This document shows, in pieces, positions 52,875 through 64,000 of a stretch of DNA of 64,000 nucleotides. The translations under genes were made by a program, and so were the position numbers. The first letter of the stretch is position 1; every line of letters begins with the position of its first letter. The stretch comes from Coturnix japonica (taxonomy: Eukaryota > Chordata > Aves > Galliformes > Phasianidae). The notes under the pieces were generated by a model. It worked only from the letters and a program-made list of their open reading frames with translations. It was not told where the DNA came from and searched no databases. The stretch is from the NCBI RefSeq assembly GCF_001577835.2, contig NC_029532.1:4612512-4676511 (forward strand). Reading direction: 5' to 3'.

Positions 52875-55800
52875 GTGCGGGCCGGGGGCTGCGGGAGGGT
52901 CGGGAGAAGGCGGATGGAGCTGCCGGAGCTGCCTTCAACTCGCGGCAGGTGTCCCCTCGGAGGAGATGGACGGGGTGGGAGCGCTGTGTACGGTCGTTCT
53001 CCATCCCCTCTGTCTATGGGGTTGTCCTCCGAACCGGCTTTACCCCATTCCATGGGTGCTCCGCGCTGTGTGCTGTTAAGTTCCCTTTGGGAAAGCACCT
53101 GAGCAGCCATGGGTGCTGTTGTTCCTCTGTCTCCCCTCCCTGTGTAAAGTGCTTTTAGTTCCTCACTCGGCTTTTGCTTCTCGGAAGAACTGCTCCAAGG
53201 CTCTTAACTCTTTAATCACAACGAGGGGAACGTGGAGTTGCTGGGTGACCTGCAGGCTTTGGGCAGTGGGAGCACAGCTTCTGGATTGGAGCAAAGCGTG
53301 CTGAGCTGAATGCTCTGGGTAGTGGGCTCTGGTGGGGTCACCTCCCTGTGTTTGGGATTTGTCCCAGCCTTGGCCTGGCTTATGGTGTCCTTCTTGGTTG
53401 AGAGTCATTCTGAGGGCGAAAAGAAGGTTTTAACCTTGAAACAAGATCACTTAGGGTCACTTTTGAGTCACTTTTAAGTGAGGCTGGTGATGCCTTGCTG
53501 ATGCAGGCAGTGGCCTCTTTGTATTGGTGGTGGGGAAATTGGAGCTACACTAGCTGGGAGCCCAGAGGAAGCAGTGGGCTTTCTTTCCTTTGTCCTTGTA
53601 TTAACTGGGCAAGGAGAAGTACCAGTGTGTTCCTCCCGGCAAGGCTGAGAGCTGAAGTGGAGGTTATGTAGGTCACTGGGGAGGGAATTAGGTGATTACA
53701 ACCCAGGAGGTGCTGCAGGGTAATAGGAACACTTGGCTAAAATAGAGCCTTTGAAACAAGTTGAAGGTGTTCTTCCAAGGGGGCAGGTGGTCTTCTGGCA
53801 TTCTCACAGAGAATGCTGTCCACTTGGATTAGGAAGAAGGCTACTGCACCCATCACTGCACTTCTGCTTCAGGGCTGTCCTGCAGCCTGGTGTGGGGTGG
53901 GTATGGGACCCTCCTGCGGGCAGTAGCTGTGGGGCTGAGCTGCAGTGCTGTGCACACTGCAGAGTAATGCCCAGTGCTGTGCACTGGGTGCTCTTCTTCC
54001 TCTCGTTTAGGGCATAAGCTTCTAGTTCTCTCAAAGCAGCCATTGGTTCTGGCAGGCTGTTCCTCTGGGCAAGGTCTGGATGACAAAAGAATGAAGCAAG
54101 CTACATAACTTCCCTGCTCTTGTAGGTGGGAGCTACTTGTTTGTGTCCTTGCTGTCCTGTGTGTTGTCTCGGTGCTGGGAGAGGGGATTGGAGCAGTTAG
54201 AGCTGCAGAGCAGCTGCCCTCAGACCCCATGCAGTCATTGCAGCATAGCAGCTCTGGGTAATGAACCCCATGGTGATGCACTGTGCTTACTCTGCGTGCT
54301 GGTGGTGGGTGCTGCTGTGAGCAGCCATGCAGGGGAGCAGCCCATCTCCCACCCAGCTGCAGTTGGCTGACTGTATCTGGAGTCAGGGAGGGGGCTTCCC
54401 AAGCCTTGACCCATCCCAGGGCTGCAGACTAAGAATGACTTCCATGTTCCTATGGGGCGTAATCTAATTGTCTCATCGCAACAAATAGCTTCTGCCCAGC
54501 CCTGTTTTCCTGGCTGATTTCTGCCCCAGAGCTCTCACTTGGTTAAGGGTCTGGAGTGCACACATGCTGCTAAAAGCCAGCTGAGCCTGGTGTCTGACTC
54601 TTCCTCCCAGCCTCAAGAGCTCCTTTGGGATCCCCTCCTGGCTGTTCCCCTCTTTCTGGGAATAGCAATCACATTATTCTGCCTCGTGCATCAAGGTGGC
54701 GAGCCTAATCCAGCACAGATTAGCGTCAACCTGGTTTCACCTCCTAATGCGCCAGGCTGCGGGGAGCTCATGTGCCTGCTCAGGTGCCTGCTGCTCATGT
54801 CCAGGACAGGCATGAGAATCCCTTTGCTCCTTCCCAGCTTCTGCAGGCAGGGAAACAACCATAGGAGAATCTGGCTTGTTGCTTGGAGCCTTTATGGGGA
54901 GTGAGGAAGGATCTGGCATTGCTCAGGTGTTGGGTTTTTTTGCAAGTAGCTGAGATTTGGCTTGCTGGATTTCCTTGCCTGGATATATCTCTTTCTCCAT
55001 GAAAGAGCAGGAGCTGGGGAGTGGCTGGGCTTGTTTTTAAGCAGTTCTTATTAATAGAACAAGACCCTTAAAATGGGAATGTTAGCAAAGGGCTCTGGGA
55101 GGAACTTCGGCCGCTTGGGCTGTGATTGAGCCCTGGGGACTGAATTCCTGTGCACTATTGCGAGCTCTGGCCTTATCACTGTCATGGGGCTTCCTTCAGC
55201 CACCCCATGGAGATGCAGCTGTCCTGCTTCCCTCTGTTCTCCTCTCCTATCCCCCATCCTGTCCATGTGCACAGCTCAGATGGAGTGGGAGGGAGCTGTG
55301 ACCTGGTGATGCTCTGGCTCGATTTTGGTTCTCAGGGAGGTTTGGCAATCCCCTCTTACAGAGGCTGTTCAGTGAGTAACACGACTCTGCTCTCCAGTGA
55401 CTTCATTGGGCTGAACCCAGGTCTCAAAGCCCAATTGTCCCTTTGTGCTGGGCTGGCACATGATATCCCTGGGTAGAAATAGCTGAAATCAATAAAAGCA
55501 AGTTGGCTGAAGAGAATGAAAGAAGGAACTGGGAACACTGCTATTCCCCACAGCATTTAGCTTGAGCTGATGCCCGTGGTGTGGGAGAGAGCCTGTGTCT
55601 CACGGCTTTAGTTACCAGGGTTGCTGGTGTCCCTTTGGGAGTCTGTAAGGTAGAAGACACATTGGTCTGGGTGGGCTTTGTGGGAAACCTTTGTTTGGCT
55701 GCCCATAAAAACGTGAAGGAATGGGATGAGATGGTGACATTAATCATAAGTGATGCTGTGCCAGTGCTGTCTGCTACCTGTTGTCTCATAGGGACCCCAT

Positions 55801-58800
55801 CCTGCCTCCGTGAGCATGGGTAACTGATGAGCAATATGCACAGAGCAGGGAACAGCCTCAGCTCTCTCCACTCGGGCCTCTGGAGGAGTTCTATGCTGGA
55901 CGAGCAGTGCATGAGCTGTGCAGATGTTAATGACTTCTGCTCTGAAGAATGCAGTGTTGTTTCTGAACACAGATCGAGTCATTAAGTTGCTGGAGTGGGG
56001 TGGTGTGGGAGGGCAGAAGCAGGACCATGATGCTGATGGGGCACAGTGGCAGGGCATGCTCTGCTCTGTGCTCTCACACACCTGGAGCTTTTGGAGATTG
56101 GGTTGGGACAAGCAACCAGAGCTGACCTGGGATTTCCTCTCCATTCTGAGCAATGTAACAGGGAGAAATGAGTAGACTGAGATAAATGGAGCCCTGTTCC
56201 TACCCTCTCAATTCTTACCCTCTCAAGTGCATGGTAGTCTGCAGACTTTGCATGTACCATCTGCTAGCCCTCAGAGTTGACCCAGGAGTTTAAAACCTGC
56301 AATGAGTGCTCTTAGCCAGGAACAGGAGTCCTTGTTCAGAATAGGATCCCATTCCTTGCACTGTGCATGCTTTGAGCAGAGATGCTGGGATCTGAAACAC
56401 TGAATGAAGCATTATGAGGGATGTTGTGCAGGTGGGAAGCCAGAGGCACTGGAGGCAGTTAATGGCAAGGTATGGATGGGTTGGACTCATTTTTAACCCT
56501 CCTGGCACTGTTGCACAGATGCAGCTGTCTGGGAGCTGTGTAGGTCTGCACTGTGTACATGCACACCCTCCAGGCTATTTTCCTTTCACTAACCTTGGGG
56601 ATACTCGATTAACTGTTTCAGGAGTTTCTCTGTGACCCAAAGTTCAGTGATGAGGAAGATCTGGAGGAGAAGCTGGCAGTGTTCAAAGGTGAGAACTGGT
56701 CATCTTGTCTCCCATTCACTCTGTACAGATTCCTTTCCTCAATGCTTCTTTCTTACCAGCAGATGCTTCTTTCTTACCCTTAACAGAAGGGACTGAGCTG
56801 AGATGGAAACCTCCCCCTTATCACTGGGATGCAGTGAAGCTCCTTGGAGGTGCTGTTCCAACCCGAGTCCTTGTGCTTCCCCCACTTGCTCTCTCAGGGC
56901 AGGGACATATCACCATGCAGACATCCTGCCTGCAGGCGGCTGCTGCTGGAGAACCTGCAGTGTGGGAGAGCCCCCAGAGGAAAGCTGCTGTCTCAATATT
57001 GAGTCAAGCCGGCTGCTGTCATGGACGAGGCAGTAGCTGGTGGGAGGACTTCTTCCCTGCATCCTGAATGAGCATTTTTCTCCCTCAAAGCTTCTTCAAT
57101 CTGCTCTAGTTCTTTCCAAGGCCTCAGTATTGGAGCCAATAGTACCAGTGTCTCCAGTCGTGCCCAAAGCGTGTCCAGCTCTGCCTTCAGCAAGTGTGGG
57201 GCTTAGGTTTGGATATCTGCTGGAAGAACAGCTCAAAAGCAGAGTATCCTCTACTTCTGCGGAGTATCCTCTGGTGTTTGTCCCCCAGAATACTTCAAGG
57301 ACAAAACCTGGCTGTTCTGAGTGCAGCCAGTTTATTCCCAAGCAGTGGCTGAAAGTAGTTGTTTCCCCCACGGCCTCTGGGAAAACATGCCTTCTATGTC
57401 AGTGCCCTGCAGGTTTGTCCACAGCCTGGTTCCAGCCAAACCAAGCCTGACCTTGCTTCCATTTCAGGCGTTGTCTGCTGTTTCCTTGTGAATTTTGGCT
57501 AGAAAGTCTAGCATGGAGAAAACTGGCTGGGGTTTTGCCCTGCTGGAGCCTTCTGCACTCTCCATCCTTTCTGTTGCCTTGTGGCCTTCTGTTGCTGCAT
57601 TACTCGTGGCTCAGCTCTGGCCCAGCAGTGTGTCCTTGATGGAGCTGGCACATCCTCAGGTGGATGTGGCCCCTCTGCTACCAAAGCCTTGCCATGTAAA
57701 CCCAACCCAGCCTGCAGTCCTGCACAACTGGGGCTGTTCAGGCATTACAGCCATAGGTCATGAGCACAGAATTCCCTGTAACAAGAGCCCTTGGCATCTC
57801 TTTGTGCTGCCTCCTGAGTTTTCCTCTGTGGCTGTCCTGCTCTGCAACACCGCCTCCATCCTGTCCAACAATGGCTCATTGTGTGAGGGGAGAGCATTTC
57901 TCTGCCAGTCCTTCTGCTCCCCTCCCTCCTGGTAGCCCCTCTGCACTCTGTAAATGCAGTTGCACTTGGTGTTTGTGTGAATGCAGTTGAGGGGGAGGGA
58001 CTGCAGCACAGCTTTGCCCCACCAAATCCTTGCAGCTGGGATGGGAGGGAAAAACAAATGTGTGAGCTGAGGCTTAACCGTGGTGATGTAAAGCTCCTCT
58101 GTTCTCCATGCCTTTGGCTCGGTGTCAGCTGAGGAGAAAGGAAAACATGTGCTGGGCACAGAAATGGCAGAGCAGGGGTTGCGTCCCCAAGCACTGCCCC
58201 CTGCCTGGGGAGGTGGCAGTTCATTTGCACAAGGTCATTGCAGTGCAGGGAGGATATCAAGCATTGCTTTGGCCCCTGAGCACGTGTGTGACAGCCCCAG
58301 TTTCATCTGGAACGAGTTGCTTAGTGCTTTGAGAGAGGCACTCATTCCTGTCTGAAGCATACACTGCTTTGCTTAGTGCCATTCCTATAGCACGTTCTGT
58401 TGAGCCCACAACAGCAGTCCACCATGTGAAGCTATGCCAAGCAGCTCCTCTGCCTCCTGCCTGGGGCTGCACACCAGCCTGGTTCACCCAGCACAAGTCC
58501 TGGGGTGAGCTCCAGTGTGTGAAATATCCCTGCTTGCCTTCGGCTCCTTAATTTAGCCTGCCACTTCTCAGTTCACGCTATTCTGCTTGCTGGTGTTCCT
58601 GGAACCGAAGCAAAGGGATTCTCCCCTTTGGGGAATGGAGCAGCCTGGGAGCTCTCAACTAATTTGAGTCCTTAGAGGCTCTTCTGGGGGCTGAGTGCTT
58701 ACTGCAGGGCAAGTGGAGATCTCTCCAGCTGTGCGTGGATGGATGATGGCAGCAGGCATCTTGCTTTTTTATTTAGCAGAATTGAGGTGATGGAGGCAAG

Positions 58801-61800
58801 GAGCCCTGCGGTGCAAGGAGCTGTAAGGTCTGAAAGATGGACAAATCCTTGCCTGAAAAGCTTGCAGTCTAAATGGGGAACAGCTAGCAAGGGAAAGGGG
58901 GGGTAAGTGGGAAATGTAGGTGTGCCTCTGCAAAGATCAGAAGCAGCACAGGACTGAAATCCTGCTTTACTGGCTTAGCTGAGTGCTCTATCGTGGTGGC
59001 ATGCCAGCTTTCCTCCTGCAGAGCTGTCTGGGCTGCTGTCTGCAGGCTCTGCATTTCTCTGAGGATGCTGGAGCTGCCTGGTGTGGAGAGGTTTGATACC
59101 AGGCTGGGAGAGCAAGCAGCAGTTCCAGGCATGATTTTGGCTTTGCCCTCTTCATGTGGTCCTTGAGCATCTCAGCTGGCAGGTGCTGCTCAGGAGCACA
59201 GCATGGTGTTGGGAGGGCCATGCAGTTTGTCCCTTGCTATTGCAGGAAACACGTCACTTAATCCCCTCCTAATCCGATCAAGATTTGTCTTGGGTGTGCT
59301 CAGGGTTTTGCTTTTCTTGCAACTCCTTCTGGGAGGTTGTCCTGAAGCTTTGTTTTTTCTGGCTGGAAGCCTTTTAAGGCTACCCATGGCTAGCTGATAC
59401 CTTGTTCTCATGCCAGTGTTTTCTTCCAGCTCAAACAAAAGCAGCCACAATTAAAGGACACTTAACGAGTCTCTGGACTTGAGATAAGGGTGCTAAAACT
59501 GGGTCTTGAGATCGTCTCCCTCACTGAACTGCATCAGTCTGTGCCCAAACCTCCTGTTTTACTGCTCTAAGCAGGCAGTGCTCCAAAGCCATGCTGTCCC
59601 CTGCTCTGGGTCTCCCTGCCAGAGCAGCTCTGACCCATTAATTTGCTTTTGTATCTCTTCCAGAGAAGTACATGGAGTTTGACCTGAACAACCAAGGCGA
59701 GATTGGTGAGTGACACAAGGACGTTGTTACTGGGCTGGAAGAGAAGCATCCTGCTGAGAGGGTGTCTGCTGCTGGCTGCTGCTCCCCTTTAATTGTGATA
59801 CTGGGGAGGAAACTCATAGGCTGCCCTTGGGACGAGCCTTGCTCAGCTCCTGGACCTCAGCTGGTGGCTTCCTGGCTCTGCAGCCCCTGCTTTGGAATCT
59901 CAGTTTTCTCAGTGCTGATCTCCTCCTGGTGCTTTGTGTTTAGCATCTTTACTCTTAATGATTTATTCTGTTTCTCCACTCGGGCCTTTTCAATACTCAG
60001 CCATCTCCAGAGCAGGGAAGATGCAGGGCGTGGGTTCTCCTGGGCTTTGCCTGGCTGGAGGAGGAAGCTGTGTCAAACCACAAGCACTTGTAGTGTGGAG
60101 AAGCACTTGTTTGCTGGGAGGGAAGTGGAGGGAAGAAAGGGAAGTGGATGTGTGGCCTGGCAGGGAGGACCCTGCTTTAGAGCTGGAAAGCAGAAGTAAA
60201 GATGCAGGTTTCTCCAGGCCTGGAGCAGGCACCTGAAGGCAAGCGCTTGCATTTAGCCCTTGCAGGAGGTTCCTGCCTGGCTCCCTTCCTCCACCAAGCC
60301 TTAAAATCAGCCTGGGGAGCTGGAGGAGCTTGGCCCTGCTGTGCTTTTCTTCCAGGAGGGAAGGGGCTGCAAGTCTCTGGTCTGGTGAGAGCAATGGAAG
60401 GAAACGACCTGCAGTGCTGGGCAGGAGCTCTTGTTCCCAGAACCTCTTTGTCTCCAGCTTTAACCTCAGTGTTGCTTTCTCCCCTCTGTATCCTTGTGAT
60501 TCTTGGCACTGCTTTCTGAGCTCAGTAGTGGTGTCCCTACATGCCTCTTGAGCACTGTTCTTCTGCAACAGTATGTTTTTCTTTTATTCTTGAGCTGCAT
60601 GAATAGGACGTGCTGTTCCTTGCTGCCCATACAGCAATGGGGCTGCACTGAGGGCTTCTCTCTGCTTCAGCTGATAACTTCATGCCATCAGTCCTAGCTG
60701 GGAGCTCCAGCTTGTGCCTCCAGGTTGGTCCAGGTGCAGTGTTGTTATTTTTCAATAGCACTGATGCCTTACTCTTGCAGATCTGATGTCTGTCAAAAGG
60801 ATGATGGAGAAGATGGGTGTTCCGAAGACCCACCTAGAGCTGAAGAAGATGATCTCTGAGGTGACCGGAGGGGTTAGCGAGACCATCTCCTACCAGGACT
60901 TCGTTAATGTGATGCTTGGCAAACGCTCTGCTGTACTTAAACTGTGAGTGCCATCCATGAGGAGATGGGGGAGATGCTGGGGGAGATGGGAAGCAGAATC
61001 TCTGCTGTCTGGCAGAGCTGGAGCTGTGCCTGTTGGGTGGGTGCAGTGGGAGAGGAGGGCCCTTGTGCAAGAGGAGGAAGGACATGAGCAGTAAAAGATG
61101 GTCTATATGACTCCTATAACCCACAGGATGGTCCCTCCCTGGCTGATTTCTTTGCAACTTGGGCTGTAGGTGGATAGAAGACATCAGCTTGGGACAGCTG
61201 GCTTGTGCTGGGGGAGGTTTGCTCTGCTACCAGCTGTCAGCACTCTCCTCCCACGGCCTCCTCTGCCCTCTCAACAGGGCTCTCAAAGTCCTGCTGTAAC
61301 AAATGGCTTCCCACCGCTTACTTGGCTCCTTCTGGTAGCAGAGTGGGCTCTCTTGGCTCCATCTCCGCCCCATTGAAGCCTGCCTCTTCCTTTCTCAGCC
61401 ACAGAAGCTGATCCTGCTTTTGTCTGCAAGCACCATGAATAGGAGCCGCTTCCCTCTATGCCCCATTGCCCCTTTCTGAAAGCAGCTTTAAAAAGGCAGC
61501 CAGCTTTCTGGGCAGGTTGGGAGGAAGATGTTGGAGTGTGTTCTCTCTGAGCTGCTACATTCTTTTGGCAGTCTCTTCCCTCCCACTCAGAACCCTGTGT
61601 GTGTCTGCATGTTGGGATGCCCCTTTTCCAAGTGCACACTCTCTTCTGACAACTCTGCTCTGCTCTTCATTGAAGCAGGCTGAGCCTGCAGCCAGCCCCG
61701 TATCGTCTATTCTTCCTCCCAACTGCAGCAGCTTTCACAGATGGGTCCCTTCTTTCGCTAACAAACAGATGCCCCATTGTGTGTTGAGCAGTGTTTAGAG

Positions 61801-62445
61801 CAGGAGCAGAAATGTAAAACTCGTCCCAAGAGCAGTGCACTCCTTTGATCCACTTTGGCAGCTGGCATTCCCAGCGTAGCTGCAGTCCTTTGGGAGGAAG
61901 ACAGCACTGGTTGTTGCAAAATGCTTGGGATTCTTCAAGCTACTGCCTTGCTCCTTGTATCAGCCCCCTTTCCTGGCTGTAATTGCCGTTGCTTCATTTA
62001 GCTTTTGCACGTTCTGCTGGATGGTTATGCACAAGGTGGGCCAGGGGTGGTTCTTGTTATCCATCAGGAGCACTCAGCACGCAGTGTGCACCAGGGGGAT
62101 TTCGGAAGTGGCTGTCTAAATAAAACATGCTAATCCTATGGGCTCTGAGAGGAAAACCAGCAGAGGCTTTGGGAACACGCTCCCTGAAGCTACTGGAAAA
62201 GCAAAGCTGCTGGCTGAGCTGGCAGCACTGCCCTCTGTTGGCTTCTGTCCTCTGTAATTATCAGATTGCCATAGCATAGAAGGTATGATAATCCCACTCT
62301 CAGTGATGAGTAAAGATACACCTGCTTTTTTAATATGTATTATTTATTGTTTTGCAGGGTCATGATGTTTGAAGGAAAAGCCAATGAAAGCAACCCAAGA
62401 CCTTCCGGTCCACCTCCGGAGAGAGATATAGCCAGCCTCCCTTGA
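52797..62445 (+). CDS. AIF1L: AIF1L, allograft inflammatory factor 1-like (EF-hand actin-binding protein)
   Basis: AIF1L is a small cytoplasmic EF-hand protein that binds and bundles F-actin at membrane ruffles. Five exons join in frame: 52797-52874, 56622-56688, 59664-59705, 60781-60943 and 62358-62445. They encode 145 residues, against 150 in human. From [14 protein letters not shown] onward it follows human AIF1L almost residue for residue. That part includes the EF-hand loop [32 protein letters not shown], the second degenerate EF hand, [19 protein letters not shown] and the end [14 protein letters not shown]1 itself ends differently (KKAISELP), so this is AIF1L. The N-terminus differs: [19 protein letters not shown] takes the place of human [20 protein letters not shown], and only RLEEINK lines up well. 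The ATG is in good context at the end of a CpG-rich promoter. Confidence 0.95.
52875..56621 (+). other. AIF1L: AIF1L intron 1
   Basis: 3.7 kb. I looked for the missing AFGLLKARQ exon of human AIF1L and did not find it. No transposon is recognised. Confidence 0.75.
56622..56688 (+). CDS. AIF1L: AIF1L exon 2
   Basis: 67 bp encoding [20 protein letters not shown] and FK. The acceptor is tgtttcag. Confidence 0.95.
56689..59663 (+). other. AIF1L: AIF1L intron 2
   Basis: 3.0 kb. It contains a short local duplication, agatgcttctttcttacc, near 56741-56778. No exon or transposon is recognised. Confidence 0.75.
59664..59705 (+). CDS. AIF1L: AIF1L exon 3
   Basis: 42 bp encoding [14 protein letters not shown], the first part of the calcium-binding EF loop. 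The acceptor is tcttccag and the donor is gtgagt. Confidence 0.95.
59706..60780 (+). other. AIF1L: AIF1L intron 3
   Basis: 1.1 kb with nothing recognised. Confidence 0.8.
60781..60943 (+). CDS. AIF1L: AIF1L exon 4
   Basis: 163 bp encoding [20 protein letters not shown] through [10 protein letters not shown], the rest of EF1 and the degenerate EF2. Confidence 0.96.
60944..62357 (+). other. AIF1L: AIF1L intron 4
   Basis: 1.4 kb with an AT-rich 3' end (tttttaatatgtattatttattgttttgcag). Nothing else is recognised. Confidence 0.8.
62358..62445 (+). CDS. AIF1L: AIF1L exon 5 (last)
   Basis: It encodes [20 protein letters not shown] through RDIASLP and TGA. Confidence 0.96.
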
Positions 62446-64000
62446 AGAAGACAGGCTGGAAAATTGGCACTGTTTGCTTTGCTGGTCTGTAACAGAGATT
62501 ACCTGTGCTTTGTTACTCTTCACTGTGAACAGTCCTAGTTTTCAACTAACCTGCCTTAGAGGAACAGCAAGGGAAGCTGGTAACCCCAGCTTGCATCTTT
62601 CTGCAGCATCCCTTAGCTAACTTGATTTTCTAGACAGAAGCTGTAGTATAATGTGAGACAAAAAAAAACCCCAAAAAAACCAGTGATCTTAACTCTTTCC
62701 TCTGCCCTTCTTGCATTTCTCAGCTAAGAAGGAGCTTTCTACCCAGCTGATGGATTCAGAGCTGTGCTTGTCACAACAGGTTCCTGAAGAGCTTTGCTAT
62801 CAGATAGCGGCTTCATGGGTGTAAATAAGTGCCTTCTGTTCTGTCCTATGCTTCCTGACTGGAGTCTAGATCCTAGTCCTGGATCTGTGTCCTCATCAGC
62901 CCCAGGAGCAAGTTCTACACAATCAGCATGGGATGTCTCTGATGTGCCTGGGTCCTCTACTTCTGGAAGACCTTTGTCAGCTGCTGAGGCTGGGATGTCG
63001 TAAGGGAACACTTCTCACTGAATTTAGCAGCTAAAGGACATTCATTGGGCTTCACCTTGAACCAAGTGCTTATCAAAGGTGTTTAGATTTGCAAAAGTCA
63101 CTGCCTGAAGTCCCCACCTCCCTGAAAGGCTGTAGAGCCACTGTGCCCTTCTGTTCTCAGGCCAGTTTTCTGTGCCCTTCCTTTGTAGTTTGCCTTAGGA
63201 CAGGATCAGAGCTAACCTGTCAGCAGGAACATGCTCTGTGAGTAACCATGCAGACAGTGTCCTGCTAGCTCCTACTAGAAATGAGATTAGAAATTGTGCC
63301 TATTGTATTAATTGCTGGTTACAAGGCAAAGACAAGACCCCTCCATGGGATGCTGTGAACCAAATGCAGACAAACTCAAGGGTGGCTCTGCAACCCTGAT
63401 GCATAAATCCAACTGAGCCACAACTACAGGAATAAGTTCTGCAAAGTCTGTTTTCATCTAAGGAAAAGCCACTGGCACATTGCTGTTTTTAGCTTTAGGC
63501 CCTTCCCCCTGCCCCTTCCTGGTTTGGGTTTGTTCTGCTTTTCTTGGCCTATGAGACTCGTTCATCAGCCATAGCAAAAGAAGCAAGCAGAAAGTGAGAG
63601 CTGATCTGCAGAGGGGCAAGCTATGCCAGCAAGTGGGGATGATTAAAGCTACTGTGGGATCCCCTTTCTGATAAAACAACTTGGATCAGACCAGGAACAT
63701 CATTGCTGAACAAGTGTCTGTCTGTCCAAATGTAGAAATAAGCCTACATAACAATGCCTTTGCAGCCCCTCAGGAAGGCTTTGGGGGGAGGTTGGAGCAT
63801 CAGTTGTAAGGAAGCAAGGTGACCAAACTGTGAGCCCTGTGAGCTTTCCCAAACCAGCTGTGAATGAGGATCTTTCTTCATGCAGCTGCTCTCCTTGACT
63901 TTGCAGACCTCTCTGAATGTGTTTCAGCTCAGTCCTGTGGGGACTGCCAGAAATACTTCCCTGTTGTATAAACCCTAAAGCTTACAAAGGATGGCTGTGA
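62446..64000 (+). other. AIF1L: AIF1L 3'UTR and flank
   Basis: 1.55 kb after the stop, probably mostly 3'UTR. I see no AATAAA. ATTAAA at 63642-63647 is the best candidate signal, or the transcript may run past the window. No start of NUP214, the next gene in human, is visible. Confidence 0.5.
63642..63647 (+). terminator. AIF1L: Possible poly(A) signal of AIF1L
   Basis: An ATTAAA variant about 1.2 kb after the stop, with only weak GT-richness downstream. Confidence 0.25.

Noticed and set aside
52875-53310. Search for the missing AIF1L N-terminal exon near ggctttgggcagtgg
   Set aside because: Translation does not match AFGLLKARQ in any frame.

Overview
The window is vertebrate genomic DNA, almost certainly from a bird. 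It has large split genes with GT-AG introns. The only interspersed repeats I recognise are CR1-type LINE 3' ends with ATTCTATG tails, and the introns are short and GC-rich, as on an avian microchromosome. The gene order ABL1 - QRFP - FIBCD1 - LAMC3 - AIF1L, with strands + - - + +, is the order and orientation I know from human 9q34. The QRFP peptide differs from the chicken and quail 26RFa sequences as I remember them, so I do not assign a species.

Layout. Positions 1-13500 hold the 3' part of ABL1: seven exons equivalent to human exons 5-11, covering kinase lobe and activation loop to the F-actin-binding domain, then a ~2 kb 3'UTR ending at an AATAAA. Positions 13500-15618 are intergenic with one CR1 scrap. 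QRFP, the RFamide neuropeptide precursor, is a single coding exon on the minus strand at 15619-15981. FIBCD1 runs on the minus strand from its start codon at 29769 to its stop at 19494 in seven coding exons, with a likely poly(A) signal near 17588. An 8.3 kb intergenic stretch (29770-38132) holds the FIBCD1 CpG-rich promoter, a helically spaced 11-bp repeat array, a degenerate minisatellite and a CR1 fragment. LAMC3 (laminin gamma-3) is complete on the plus strand from 38133 to 51585, in 29 coding exons and 1573 residues. AIF1L, an EF-hand actin-binding protein, is complete on the plus strand from 52797 to 62445 in five coding exons. The rest of the window is mainly its 3'UTR.

The genes do not form one pathway. 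They are a conserved synteny block: a cytoplasmic tyrosine kinase, a secreted neuropeptide, an acetyl-group-binding membrane lectin, a basement-membrane chain and an actin-bundling protein.

The most striking observation is in LAMC3. What should be a single N-terminal-domain exon is cut in two at 41155/41367 by a 211-bp interval consisting entirely of a CR1 3' end. Splicing that interval out restores the reading frame exactly. The total becomes 29 exons, against the 28 I recall for human LAMC1 and LAMC3, so this looks like an intron born from a LINE insertion, or else a disrupted allele. Other points of interest are a QRFP peptide ending in FAFRF, a divergent AIF1L N-terminus, a Pro-to-Leu change in the LAMC3 nidogen-binding loop, and the 11-bp CCGGAA/TTCCGG array upstream of FIBCD1.
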